Source: an uncultured Roseateles sp.
Lineage (GTDB): Bacteria > Pseudomonadota > Gammaproteobacteria > Burkholderiales > Burkholderiaceae
DNA: 45,873 bases
Reading direction: 5' to 3'
NCBI GenBank assembly: GCA_946480605.1
Contig: CAMLKW010000009.1
Location: 1-45,873 of the forward strand
In this document: piece after piece, positions 1-8,202 of the stretch
How positions within the stretch are numbered: the stretch's first letter is position 1
Layout: each line of letters begins with the position of its first letter
Made by a program: the position numbers and the translations under genes
Notes under the pieces: generated by a model
What the model saw: only the letters and a program-made list of their open reading frames with translations
Told to the model about the DNA's origin: nothing
The model's database searches: none

Positions 1-328
1 GCGGGCTGAAGGGCTTGGCCAGGTAGTCGTCGGCGCCCAGCTCCAGGCCCAGCACGCGGTCCATCTCGTCGCTGCGCGCGCTCAGCACGATGACGGGCAG
101 GGCCTTCAGCGGCCCGGCGCGCAGCTCGCGGCACAGGTCCAGGCCGTGGCCGTCCGGCAGGCCGATGTCCAGGATCAGCAGCTCCGGCGCCGGGCCGCGG
201 CGCAGCCGCTCGCGGGCCTCGGCCAGCCAGCCGCGATGCTCGACCTCGAAGCCCTCGCGGCGCAGCGCGAACGCGACCGTGTCCGCGATGGCGGGGTCGT
301 CCTCCAGCAGCAGGATGCTGGCGGTCAC
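1..328 (-). CDS. CreB-like OmpR-family response regulator (3' part outside window)
   Basis: Only the receiver domain is in the window; the DNA-binding half lies beyond base 1. The visible residues have the acidic pair after the first strand (LLLEDDPAIADT), the phosphoacceptor Asp in LLILDIGLPDGHG and the conserved Lys in DDYLAKPFSP. The stretch SARSDEMDRVLGLELGADDY closely resembles CreB-type regulators (from memory). The start is GTG at 328, inside a GTGA overlap with the stop of the upstream flavoprotein gene, so it is probably translationally coupled as the third gene of a minus-strand operon. A partner kinase would be expected outside the window. Confidence 0.85.
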   Translation of the reverse strand, partial: MTASILLLEDDPAIADTVAFALRREGFEVEHRGWLAEARERLRRGPAPELLILDIGLPDGHGLDLCRELRAGPLKALPVIVLSARSDEMDRVLGLELGADDYLAKPFSP

Positions 329-1350
329 GCGCGCCAGCCCCGGGTCAGTGCGGCCACCAGCGCCGCGGCGCTGCCGGGGCTGCGGTTCAGCGGCAGCGCC
401 TGGCCCGCCCACAGGCTGATGAAGTCGGCCCGGCCCGCCTTGGCCGCGGCCTGGCGCAGCGGGCGGCTGGCGGCATTGGGCTGCGGGAAGTCCGGCAGCG
501 CCATGCCGTCCAGCTCGCGCGTGACGCGGTTGGCCACGCCGCGCGCCAGCCGGCCGGAGAAGGCGCGGGTCAGCGTCGAGTCGGCATCGCGCGCCGTCAG
601 CAGCGCGCCGCGGTAGGCCGGCGACAGCGGGCATTCGTCCACCAGCAGGAAGGCCGTACCCACCGTCACCGCACTCGCGCCCAGCGCCTGCGCAGCCGCG
701 ACGCCACGCGCGTCGGCGATGCCGCCGGCCGCGATGACCGGGATGTCCAGCGCGTCGACCAGTTGCGGCACCAGCGCCATCGTGCCGATCAGCGCACCTT
801 CCGGTGTGCCCAGAAAGCCGCCACGGTGGCCGCCGGCCTCAAAGCCCTGCGCGACGACGGCATCCACGCCGCTGGCCTGCAGCGCCAGGCCCTCGGACAC
901 CTGCGTGGCCGTGCCCAGCACGGTGAAGCCGCTGGCCTGCAGCGCCGCCACGCGCGCCGCGCCCGGGTCGCCCATGACGAAGCTGATGGCGGCCGGCCGG
1001 GCTGCGATGGTGGCGGCGAGCTGGGCTTCGAAGTCTTCCTCGAACTGCGTGGGCCGTACCGGCGCCGGCAGGCCCAGCTCGGCATGCCAGCCCGCCAGGC
1101 GCGCGAGGTAGGTGTCGAGCCCGGCTTCGTCACGCCGCCAGGGCTGGGGACAGAACAGGTTGATGCCGAAGGGCTTGTCGGTGCGCGCCCGGATGTCGGC
1201 CGCGATCTCGGTGATGCGTGTCGGCGCCAGATAGGCCGCCCCCAGTTGCCCGAAGCCGCCGCCCGCGGATACGGCGGCCACCAGTGCGGCGCTGGCGGCC
1301 TCGCCGGCCATGGGGGCCATCCAGATGGGTGGAAGGTTGAACAGGCTCAT
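325..1350 (-). CDS. nitronate monooxygenase-family flavoprotein (2-nitropropane dioxygenase-like)
   Basis: This 341-residue protein has the FMN-binding TIM-barrel pattern of nitronate monooxygenases: an N-terminal WMAPMAG strand, the GFEAGGHRGG loop carrying the usual active-site His, and the phosphate-binding IPVIAAGGIADARG motif. The family oxidises alkyl nitronates using FMN and oxygen; the physiological substrate of most members is unknown. The start ATG at 1350 overlaps the stop of the MarC gene as TGATG, and the stop overlaps the response-regulator start, so all three genes are probably one transcript. The full length is normal for the family. Confidence 0.88.
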   Translation of the reverse strand: MSLFNLPPIWMAPMAGEAASAALVAAVSAGGGFGQLGAAYLAPTRITEIAADIRARTDKPFGINLFCPQPWRRDEAGLDTYLARLAGWHAELGLPAPVRPTQFEEDFEAQLAATIAARPAAISFVMGDPGAARVAALQASGFTVLGTATQVSEGLALQASGVDAVVAQGFEAGGHRGGFLGTPEGALIGTMALVPQLVDALDIPVIAAGGIADARGVAAAQALGASAVTVGTAFLLVDECPLSPAYRGALLTARDADSTLTRAFSGRLARGVANRVTRELDGMALPDFPQPNAASRPLRQAAAKAGRADFISLWAGQALPLNRSPGSAAALVAALTRGWRA

Positions 1351-1985
1351 CAGCGGGCTCCAGCCAACACCGGGAACAGCTTGATCAGACCGTCGGCCAG
1401 CAGCTCCACGGCCAGCGCGGCGAGGATGAGGCCCATCAGCCGGGTCATGATGTTGATGCCGGTCTGGCCCAGCACCTTGGCGATCTTGCTGCTTGCGGAG
1501 AAGGTGATGAAGGTCACTGCGGTTACGACCACGCCGTAGCCGCACAGGATGGCCAGTTCCCACCAGACGCGCGTCTTGTCGGCGTAGATGACCATGGTCG
1601 AGATGGTGGCCGGCCCGGTCAGCAGCGGGATGGCCAGCGGCACGACGGCGATGCTGGCGCCCGCGTCCACCTTGCTGTCGCCGTCGCTGACGTCCTGCGG
1701 CCTGGCCTCGGCCGGCTTGGCGTTCAGCATCTGCAGCGAGCTGATCAAGAGCAGGCAGCCGCCGCCGACCTGGAAGCTGGCCAGCGAGATGCCGAAAAAC
1801 TCGATGATCTTCAGCCCGAACAGCGCCGACAGCGCAATGACGATGCCGGCCGTGCTGGCGCTGACCAGGATGGTCCGGCGCCGCTGTTCGCGCGTCAGGC
1901 CGCTGGTGAAGTGGATGAAGAAGGGCACCACGCCCACGGGGTTCACGATGGCCAGCAGCGCGACGAGGGGCTTGTAGATGTCCAT
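1350..1985 (-). CDS. MarC-family integral membrane protein
   Basis: A 211-residue polytopic membrane protein with about six hydrophobic segments. The N-terminal PLVALLAIVNPVGVVPFF is the hallmark of the MarC/UPF0056 family, and PLAIPLLTGPATISTMVIY is the internal repeat of the same motif. The function of MarC proteins is not established. I chose the ATG at 1985 (MDIYKPL) over an upstream in-frame start at 2021 because family members begin here. It is the first gene of the minus-strand trio and is divergent from the reverse transcriptase gene, with 203 bases between the two starts. Confidence 0.88.
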   Translation of the reverse strand: MDIYKPLVALLAIVNPVGVVPFFIHFTSGLTREQRRRTILVSASTAGIVIALSALFGLKIIEFFGISLASFQVGGGCLLLISSLQMLNAKPAEARPQDVSDGDSKVDAGASIAVVPLAIPLLTGPATISTMVIYADKTRVWWELAILCGYGVVVTAVTFITFSASSKIAKVLGQTGINIMTRLMGLILAALAVELLADGLIKLFPVLAGAR

Positions 1986-2009
1986 GGCGGGCGAGGCTAC
2001 CATCGCCGC

Positions 2010-2161
2010 GCGGCTGCCCACCGAGGTCTTCGCCTGCCTTCACCGGCAAGCACTCCGGGGCAACCCCGGGGGTTGGAAGTCTGCCGCCCTGCAGGGCACG
2101 AGGCGCGGGGCGCCTTGCGCCCGACACCTCACGCATCACCCGTCGCTCGGTCGGTGGCCGC
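2010..2161 (+). ncRNA. candidate retron-type structured RNA upstream of the reverse transcriptase
   Basis: This non-coding stretch lies directly upstream of a retron-like RT, where msr-msd RNAs usually sit. GCGG (2010-2013) and CCACCGA (2018-2024) are perfectly complementary to CCGC (2158-2161) and TCGGTGG (2151-2157). That gives an 11-pair closing stem with one 4-base bulge, comparable to a retron a1/a2 pair. Inside it are smaller hairpins at 2035-2048, 2053-2071 (CCGGGG/CCCCGG core with a 3-base loop), 2086-2097 (a 12-base perfect palindrome) and 2101-2116 or 2108-2122. In such GC-rich DNA short stems arise by chance, and I cannot identify a branching G, so this is a hypothesis. Confidence 0.35.
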
Positions 2162-2188
2162 AACTTTTCTCAGCCAAGGGGACAACGG

Positions 2189-3505
2189 GTGGACCACGCC
2201 CGCAGGATGACGGCGCGGGCGCTGGCCCGCGCGATGCTGGCCGGCGCTCATCGCGAGGACGCGCTGGCGGCGCGCATGGCCGCCTGCCTGGAGGCCCGCC
2301 CGCCCTGGCTGGCGGCTCTGGCACAGGCCATGGCGCGTGTGCCGGGCGAGGTCTGGCGGCGGCTGGATGTGGTGGATCTGGCCCGACGCGTCGAGGCCCA
2401 CGAAGGCTTTGCCGAGGCCTGGGCCGGCCCGCTGCGTCCCGAGGCCCGCCGCTGGCTGCTGCGCCCACCCGACGACCTGCCCGCCGCCCCCGGCGGCCTG
2501 CAGCGGCCGCACTGGGCCACCGTCGGCGCGCTGGCCCGCGGCCTGGGCCTGACGCCCGCCGGCCTGTGGCGGCTGACGCTGCCCACCGACTGGCAGCGCC
2601 GCCGGCCGCTGGCGCAGCAGCACTACCGCCAGGCGCTGGTGCCCAAGCGTGCGCAAGACGCCGGCTGGCGTCTGCTGGAAGTGCCCGAGCCCCACCTGCG
2701 CGCCGTGCAGCGCCGGCTGCTGGACCAGCTGCTGAACGGCCTGCCGCCGCATGCCGCGGCCTGGGGCTTTACGCCCGGGCGCGATGTGGTGCAGCACGCG
2801 GCGCTGCACGCCGGCCAGGGCCGGGTCCTGCGGCTGGACCTGAGCGACTTCTTCTCAACGGTGCGGGCCGCGCGCGTGCACGCGCTCTTCAAGACCCTGG
2901 GCTATTCGACGGCCGTGGCGCGTGCGCTGACCGCCCTGTGCACGACGGCCGTGCCCGAGGCCTGGTTGCGCACCGAGCCGCGCCTGGGCTGGCCGCAGCG
3001 CCAGCGCCTGCGCGACGCCCACCTGCCGCAGGGGGCGCCCACGTCGCCGGCGCTGGCCAACCTGTGCGCCTTTGCGCTGGACGCCCGGCTCGCTGGGCTG
3101 GCCCAGGCCTTCGGCGCCCGCTACAGCCGCTACGCGGACGACCTGGTGTTCTCCGGGCCGGCGGCGCTGCCGGTGCGGGCCATCACGGCCTGGGTCGAGG
3201 CGATTGCGGCGGACGAGGGCTTCGTCGTGAACGCGCGCAAGACGCGCAGCCAGGGTGTCGCGCAGCGGCAGTCGGTGTGCGGCATCGTCGTCAACCAGCG
3301 GCCCAACCTGGCGCGCACCGAGTTCGACCGCCTCAAGGCCATCCTGCACCGCTGCGTCGTCGACGGACCGGCCGGCCAGAACCGCGACGGCCATGCGGAC
3401 TGGCGCGGCCACCTGCAGGGCCGCGTGGCCTGGGCGGCCCGGCTCAATCCTGCCAGGGCCGAAAAACTCAGGCGCCTGCTCGATCGCGTGGACTGGGCGC
3501 GCTGA
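2189..3505 (+). CDS. retron-type reverse transcriptase with N-terminal extension
   Basis: A 438-residue RNA-directed DNA polymerase. The RT core begins near residue 145. It carries LRLDLSDFF (Asp217), LPQGAPTSPALANL (279-292), the catalytic YADD (315-318) and GFVVNARKTR (344-353). VCGIVVNQ (363-370) sits where retron RTs have VTG. The long N-terminal region (about 140 residues, Arg/Ala/Leu-rich) and the GFTPGRDVVQHAALH segment resemble the large myxobacterial-type retron RTs rather than group II intron proteins; I see no maturase or HNH domain. The start is GTG at 2189 with AAGGGGA six bases upstream. No obvious effector gene adjoins it. The 3' end overlaps the convergent gene by 38 bases. 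Confidence 0.9.
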   Translation: MDHARRMTARALARAMLAGAHREDALAARMAACLEARPPWLAALAQAMARVPGEVWRRLDVVDLARRVEAHEGFAEAWAGPLRPEARRWLLRPPDDLPAAPGGLQRPHWATVGALARGLGLTPAGLWRLTLPTDWQRRRPLAQQHYRQALVPKRAQDAGWRLLEVPEPHLRAVQRRLLDQLLNGLPPHAAAWGFTPGRDVVQHAALHAGQGRVLRLDLSDFFSTVRAARVHALFKTLGYSTAVARALTALCTTAVPEAWLRTEPRLGWPQRQRLRDAHLPQGAPTSPALANLCAFALDARLAGLAQAFGARYSRYADDLVFSGPAALPVRAITAWVEAIAADEGFVVNARKTRSQGVAQRQSVCGIVVNQRPNLARTEFDRLKAILHRCVVDGPAGQNRDGHADWRGHLQGRVAWAARLNPARAEKLRRLLDRVDWAR

Positions 3506-4262
3506 GCGCGCGCAGGTAGTCCAGCCCCGCGGCGCCGCGGGCACCCCACCAGCTCAGCAGCTCGCCATCCACCAGCCGCACGCGCGCCCGTGGGCACAGC
3601 GCCTGGGCCTCGGCGATGTGCTGGGCCGTGAAGCGATAGGGCTCGGAGCTGAGCAGCACGCGGTTGACGTCGGCCAGCCAGGGCTCGTCGCCCGCGAGCG
3701 CGGGGTAGCGGCCGGCGCCCCGCTCGCCGCCGGCCACGTCGGGCCAGGTCTGCCAGCCGGCTTCGGCCAGCAGCGTCGAGATGTAGGTGTCGCGAGCCAC
3801 GGTCATCCAGGGGCTGCGCCAGATCAGGTAGAGCACCTTCTCTGGCGGGCGGACCTCCGCGCGGCAGCGCGCCAGCGCGGCGTCGAATTCGGCCGACAGC
3901 AGCGTCGCGCGCTCGTTGACGCCGGGCAGGTCGGCGAAGGCCGCGCGCAGCTGCTCGAACAGCGCGGGGTTGTCTTCCGGCCGGCGCGGGTGGGTCACGA
4001 TGACGTTCGGCACGAAGGCCCGCAGCGCCTCGGCCGTGTCGCGGCGGTTCTCGTCAATGTTCACGACCACGTGCGTGGGCGCCAGCCGCCGCAGCTTGTC
4101 CAGGTTCACGTCCTTGGTCCCCCCCACCTTGGGGGTGTCGCGCACCGCGTCGGCCGGATGGATGCAGAAGCCCGTGCGCGCCACCAGCCAGGGCGCCAGG
4201 CCCAGCGCCACCAGCGTTTCGGTGGCGCTGGGCACCAGGCTGGCGATACGGGGCGAGGTCAT
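3468..4262 (-). CDS. BtuF-like helical-backbone metal receptor (cobalamin-binding family)
   Basis: A 264-residue protein of the periplasmic-binding-protein type III fold. It has RIASLVPSATETLVALGL at the N terminus, VGGTKDVNLDKLRRLAPTHVV, the central long helix and a C-terminal DGELLSWWGARGA. These match BtuF-like cobalamin or metal-chelate binding proteins. Unlike true BtuF there is no signal peptide or lipobox, so a cytoplasmic product is predicted. No BtuC or BtuD gene is adjacent. The start at 4262 forms an ATGA overlap with the upstream membrane protein gene, so the two are probably co-translated. The last 38 bases overlap the convergent RT gene. Confidence 0.82.
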   Translation of the reverse strand: MTSPRIASLVPSATETLVALGLAPWLVARTGFCIHPADAVRDTPKVGGTKDVNLDKLRRLAPTHVVVNIDENRRDTAEALRAFVPNVIVTHPRRPEDNPALFEQLRAAFADLPGVNERATLLSAEFDAALARCRAEVRPPEKVLYLIWRSPWMTVARDTYISTLLAEAGWQTWPDVAGGERGAGRYPALAGDEPWLADVNRVLLSSEPYRFTAQHIAEAQALCPRARVRLVDGELLSWWGARGAAGLDYLRALSAPSPRDRAGA

Positions 4263-5158
4263 TCCTCTTCGGTCAGCGCCAGATAGACCGCGCAGCAGCC
4301 GCGCAGCCATACCAGCGTGGGCAGCACCAGCGCCAGCGCGAACACCATGCCGCCGCCGATCAGCGCCGCCAGACCCAGGTTGCCGCCCTGCAAGGGCACG
4401 CCGCTGGCGCCCAGGCCGCGCGGCCCCAGGCCCATGACGCCGGCCAGCAGTTGGCGCGCCGGCAGCTCGATGCCGGCCCCCAGGATGGCCAGGCCGGCCA
4501 GCAACTGGCTGCCGGTCACGACCACGAAGCTGACCGCCGCCGTCGCCAGCGCCACCATCAGGTAGACGGCGGCCATCAGCAGCGCCGTCTCGGGCAGGCC
4601 GTGGCGCAGCCGTCCGCGCAGGAAGACCAGCACGTCGCGGCTGTGCCCGCCGGCCCACACCGCGGGGCCGGACAAGGGGCCGACCAGGATCACCAGCACG
4701 AAGGCGAGGCTGCCCAGCACCAGCACGCCCAGCGGCAGCACCAGGGCCAGCAGCGGCGCACCGACCCAGGGCCAGTGCGTGGCGCCCAGCAGGCCGGCCA
4801 GCACCAGCACGGCGGCACCGGCCATCGCCAGGCAGGCCAGCAGCGCCACCAGCACGCGGTGGCCCCGGCGCAGCGCGTCGCCCCAGGCGTCCTGCGGGTC
4901 CCGCACCGGGCGGCCGCGGGCCTGGTCCATCAGCATCAGGCCCGTGGCATTGACGCTGAAAAAAGCGACAGCCAGCGCCAGGCCCAGCCACAGCGCGCCC
5001 ATCCAGGCCTCGTCGCGCCCCAGGGCGGAGCGTGCCGAGGCCAGCAGCAGCCCGGCCACGCAAAAGCCCATCAGCAGGCCGTAGAGGGCGCGCAGATTGC
5101 GCAACGCATCCACGCTTTGGAGCACGCGGGCCAGGGCTGGAAGCAGGGGCACTGTCAT
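4259..5158 (-). CDS. polytopic membrane protein of unknown function
   Basis: A 299-residue hydrophobic protein I do not recognise. It shows about seven membrane segments, roughly at residues 27-45, 53-72, 104-125, 131-160, 188-212, 216-240 and 262-290, with a basic loop after residue 80 (RPVRDPQDAWGDALRRGHR). It ends in Glu-Glu-Glu. The stop overlaps the start of the BtuF-like gene (ATGA), so both are likely made from one message and may work together. The start ATG at 5158 lies 223 bases from the divergent RRM gene. Confidence 0.7.
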   Translation of the reverse strand: MTVPLLPALARVLQSVDALRNLRALYGLLMGFCVAGLLLASARSALGRDEAWMGALWLGLALAVAFFSVNATGLMLMDQARGRPVRDPQDAWGDALRRGHRVLVALLACLAMAGAAVLVLAGLLGATHWPWVGAPLLALVLPLGVLVLGSLAFVLVILVGPLSGPAVWAGGHSRDVLVFLRGRLRHGLPETALLMAAVYLMVALATAAVSFVVVTGSQLLAGLAILGAGIELPARQLLAGVMGLGPRGLGASGVPLQGGNLGLAALIGGGMVFALALVLPTLVWLRGCCAVYLALTEEE

Positions 5159-5381
5159 GGGGCGGCGATCGTATCGATGACGCGACGATGTGACTGTGGT
5201 TTTCCAGGGTTTGTGCTAGCTCTGAAAAACAACACTTGCCAAAGGCCCGATCCCGGATTTGTGAACCCGGCCACCATAATCAATTGCCTGTGTCTGGACG
5301 CCGCACCTTCGCTTGAATGGTTCACGATGGGTTGAAGCTCCACATGGTTTTTTTGGTTTTGAGTTAGAGAAGGGCTTCCCC
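5159..5381. promoter_or_regulatory. divergent promoter region and long 5' leader of the RRM gene
   Basis: This 223-base region is clearly richer in A and T than its surroundings. It includes a tract of seven T near 5347. GTGAACC (5261-5267) and GGTTCAC (5319-5325) form a 7-base inverted repeat with a 51-base spacer, which could structure the leader. I do not find a convincing sigma-70 -35/-10 pair; CATAAT at 5275-5280 is the best -10 candidate but lacks a -35. Long leaders are common for cold-inducible RNA-binding proteins, so post-transcriptional control is plausible but inferred. Confidence 0.35.
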
Positions 5382-5843
5382 ATGGGAAACAAGCTGTATG
5401 TGGGCAATCTGGCCTACAGCGTGCGTGACGAATCGCTGCAAGAGGCGTTCGGTCAGTTCGGCACGGTGACCTCCGCAAAGGTCATGATGGATCGTGAAAC
5501 GGGCCGCTCCAAGGGCTTCGGTTTCGTCGAGATGGGTTCCGACGCAGAGGCGCAGGCCGCCATCAACGGCATGAACGGCCAGGCCCTGGAAGGCCGCGCC
5601 ATCGTCGTGAACGAGGCTCGTCCTCGTGAAGAGCGTCCGGGCGGCTTCGGCGGCGGTGGCCGTTCGGGCGGCGGCGGCTTCGGTGGTGGCGGCGGCTACG
5701 GTGGCGGCGGTGGCCGTTCCGGTGGCGGCGGCTACGGCGGCGGCGGTGGCGGCTACGGTGGTGGCGGCCGTTCCGGCGGCGGCGGCTACGGCGGCGGTGG
5801 CCGCTCCGGCGGTGGCGGCGGCTACGGTGGCGGCGGCTACTGA
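5382..5843 (+). CDS. glycine-rich RNA-binding protein with a single RRM
   Basis: A 153-residue protein. Residues 1-80 form one RNA recognition motif with RNP2 (KLYVGNLAY) near the N terminus and RNP1 (KGFGFVEM) in the middle. Residues from about 88 on are almost entirely Gly with Arg, Ser and Tyr, in repeats of the GGGGYGGGG and GGGRSGGGG type. This is the common bacterial cold-shock-type RRM protein, presumed to bind single-stranded RNA and act as an RNA chaperone. The start ATG at 5382 gives the canonical MGNKLYVGNL N terminus. It is a single-gene unit with a strong terminator about 20 bases after the stop. Confidence 0.93.
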   Translation: MGNKLYVGNLAYSVRDESLQEAFGQFGTVTSAKVMMDRETGRSKGFGFVEMGSDAEAQAAINGMNGQALEGRAIVVNEARPREERPGGFGGGGRSGGGGFGGGGGYGGGGGRSGGGGYGGGGGGYGGGGRSGGGGYGGGGRSGGGGGYGGGGY

Positions 5844-5861
5844 TCGGCCCAGCGATTGAAG

Positions 5862-5888
5862 AAAAGGCGCCCATCGGGCGCCTTTTTT
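5862..5888 (+). terminator. Rho-independent terminator of the RRM gene
   Basis: GGCGCCC (5866-5872) pairs perfectly with GGGCGCC (5876-5882) around a 3-base loop. The stem is preceded by four A and followed by six T (5883-5888). The A and T tracts make it plausible in both directions, so it may also serve the convergent outer-membrane protein gene ending at 5920. Confidence 0.9.
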
Positions 5889-5919
5889 CATGGGTGCGGC
5901 TGCGCAGCCCCCTGGGGCT

Positions 5920-8202
5920 TCAGTAGCCCAGGGTGAGCTTGGCAAACAGCTCGCGATGGCGGGCCGCGCCGGGGAGCCCGCTGGTGCGGTTCAGCCCCAG
6001 GCTGAAGATGCGCGACAGGCCGATGCGGTGCTGGAACATCAGCGCCAGCTGGCGACTGCGGCCGTCCTCGGTGGCCAGGCCCGCGCTGGCGTCCTCGCGG
6101 CGCGTGAAGCGGCTTTGCTGGTGGATGAGGCGCAGCGAATCGCGTGCGCTCAGGTGCAGCACCACCAGGCTGCGGGCGCTGCGGTCGGTGAAGGCGCGGC
6201 GGCCGTCCGGGGCGTTCACCCAGCCCAGGCCCAGGTGCTGTTCGAACTCCAGCCACAGCCCCGCCGGCAGCGGCGCGCGCAGCTTGGCCTCCATCTCGGC
6301 CTGCAGGCCGGTGCCGACGCGGTCGGCATCCACGTCCAGGCGCCGGCCCCATTCGACCTCGGCGAACAGAAGGCTGAAGCGCTCGCCCGGGTTGGATTCG
6401 AAGCCCAGCAGCAGCGTGCGCGTGCCGTGCAGCCGGCCGCCGCTCTTGGCGCGGTGGCTGTCCAGTCCCACATGGCCCCAGACACCGGTGTTGCGCGCGG
6501 CGGCGAACCAGAAGCCGGGCTGCACCAGCCGGTCCACGACCTGGCCGGCGGCGACGCTGAAGCGCGGGTCGGCCAGCGTGCGGGTCTCCTGCAGCTTCAG
6601 CTGGATCTCGGTCTCGTGCATCTCGATGCCGGCCAGCTCGCGCTCGCCGGTGCGCAGGTAGCCGAAGGCCGACGCGCGGCGGATGCCGCTCTGATTGACG
6701 AAGCCGTTGTCGTTGGCAAAGCGCGGGCTGATCTCCTCCACGTTGACATTGGCGAACCAGTCCGCGTCGAGATGGCGCCAGCCCAGCCACGCGCGGTGGC
6801 CGCGCTGGCGGTCGACGCGCTGCACCTCGCTGGCGTCGTCCACGCCCAGCGTGGTGCTGGACAGCAGCAGATGGCCGCGCCACTGATCGCTGTCGCCGGC
6901 ACGCCAGACGCCGTCGCTGCCGACCACCTGCGTGCCCAGACCGTGGCCGAAGTCGCGGCGCGACACCAGGCCGGCCAGACCCAGGCTGCCCAGTTGCCGG
7001 CGGCCACGCGCGAAGCTGGCTTCGGAGTCGCGCGGCTGCGTGCCCACGCGCGTGGCGAAGGCGCCGGCGCGCAGCACCGGGCCGCCGCCGGCATCGCGCA
7101 GGTGCAGCGCCGTGGCCTCGGCGCCGGCGCCGCGCCAGGTGGCGCGCAGGCCCCAGTCGGGGTCGGTGACGGCGCGCGTGTAGAAGGCCGCGAGGCTGCG
7201 GTTCTCGCCGGATTCGTCGGGCTGCGTGGGGCCCACCACGTCGGCGCTCTCGAGGAAGAACGGCCGCTTCTCCGGCACGCTGAGGGCGAAGCGCGTGTTG
7301 CCGGCGAGCTGCGGCTCGTCCAGTTCCACCTGCGAGAAGTCGGGGTTCAGCGTCGCGTCGATGACCCAGTCGGCGCGCGGCCGCCACTTGAACTCGGCGC
7401 CTGCCGACGCCTTGCGCGAACGCTGCGTGCCGTTGGTGTCGGTGTCGCGCGTGGACCGCAGCGTCAGCTCGGGGCGCAGCGCGAGGAAGCTGCGCTCGCG
7501 CACCTGCTCCACCAGGTCGCCCAGGCCGTCCAGCGGCTGCAGCTCGGCGATGAAGTGCAGCGCATCCTTGGTCAGCGGTGCGCTGAGGTTGAGCGTGCGC
7601 TCCTCGCGCGGGATGTTGCGTGCGACCATGACGCGCCAGGGCGCGCCGTCCGCATGCGGATAGCGCAGCGCCGCCAGCGGCCAGCGCAGCTCCACGCTGT
7701 AGCCGTCGGGCAGGCGCTGCACGGCGGCCTGCACGTCGAAGTCGGGCGCGGCGTCCTCGCTGGCCTCCTCGGCGGCGTACAGGCCGTCCTCCACGGCGCC
7801 GGCCGCGCTGACTCGCACGTACTGCGCGGTGCGGCGGTGGCCCACGGGGTCGATGAAGACGGACACGAAGTCCTGGTCGGCCTTGACCTGGTCACGCCGG
7901 GCCAGCGGTGCGCGGATGCGGCCCGGGTCGGCGTCCCAGGCGCGGATGCCGAACACCAGCGCGTCGGCGGTGACGAGCACTTGCACGCGGGTGTGCGTCG
8001 CCGCGGGCTGCTTGTCGGCGGGCAGGAACTGCACGAAGCGCTCGTGCACGGGGGCGCGCTGCCAGGCGGTGTCGTCGAGGCGGCCGTCGATGACCGGCGG
8101 CGCCTCGCTGGCGGCCAGCCGCAGCGCGCGGGGATGCTCGTGGGCCCAGACGGGCAGTGCGGCCAGGGCGAGCAGGCCCAGGCCAAGAAGGCGGAATGTC
8201 AT
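5920..8202 (-). CDS. DUF5916-type outer-membrane protein with CBM9-like N-terminal domain
   Basis: A 760-residue exported protein. A cleavable signal peptide (TFRLLGLGLLALAALPVWAHE) is followed by a domain of about 200 residues that begins PPVIDGRLDDTAW and includes FVSVFIDPVGHRRTAQ, as in carbohydrate-binding-module-9-like sugar or metal sensors. The remainder has alternating hydrophobic and aromatic strands (for example WVIDATLNPDFSQVELDEPQ) and ends in Gly-Tyr, typical of an outer-membrane beta-barrel. Proteins of this architecture are widespread and uncharacterised. I chose the ATG at 8202 because it places the signal peptide at the N terminus; an upstream in-frame start at 8250 would add 16 basic residues. 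Confidence 0.8.
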   Translation of the reverse strand: MTFRLLGLGLLALAALPVWAHEHPRALRLAASEAPPVIDGRLDDTAWQRAPVHERFVQFLPADKQPAATHTRVQVLVTADALVFGIRAWDADPGRIRAPLARRDQVKADQDFVSVFIDPVGHRRTAQYVRVSAAGAVEDGLYAAEEASEDAAPDFDVQAAVQRLPDGYSVELRWPLAALRYPHADGAPWRVMVARNIPREERTLNLSAPLTKDALHFIAELQPLDGLGDLVEQVRERSFLALRPELTLRSTRDTDTNGTQRSRKASAGAEFKWRPRADWVIDATLNPDFSQVELDEPQLAGNTRFALSVPEKRPFFLESADVVGPTQPDESGENRSLAAFYTRAVTDPDWGLRATWRGAGAEATALHLRDAGGGPVLRAGAFATRVGTQPRDSEASFARGRRQLGSLGLAGLVSRRDFGHGLGTQVVGSDGVWRAGDSDQWRGHLLLSSTTLGVDDASEVQRVDRQRGHRAWLGWRHLDADWFANVNVEEISPRFANDNGFVNQSGIRRASAFGYLRTGERELAGIEMHETEIQLKLQETRTLADPRFSVAAGQVVDRLVQPGFWFAAARNTGVWGHVGLDSHRAKSGGRLHGTRTLLLGFESNPGERFSLLFAEVEWGRRLDVDADRVGTGLQAEMEAKLRAPLPAGLWLEFEQHLGLGWVNAPDGRRAFTDRSARSLVVLHLSARDSLRLIHQQSRFTRREDASAGLATEDGRSRQLALMFQHRIGLSRIFSLGLNRTSGLPGAARHRELFAKLTLGY

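Noticed and set aside
1986..2188. Plus-strand coding frame through the putative retron RNA
   Set aside because: A frame is open here, but its translation has no motif. The RT has its own GTG with a good ribosome-binding site.
5640..5840. Tandem GGC/GGT repeats that look like a satellite
   Set aside because: They encode the Gly-rich tail of the RRM protein in frame and are explained by that gene.
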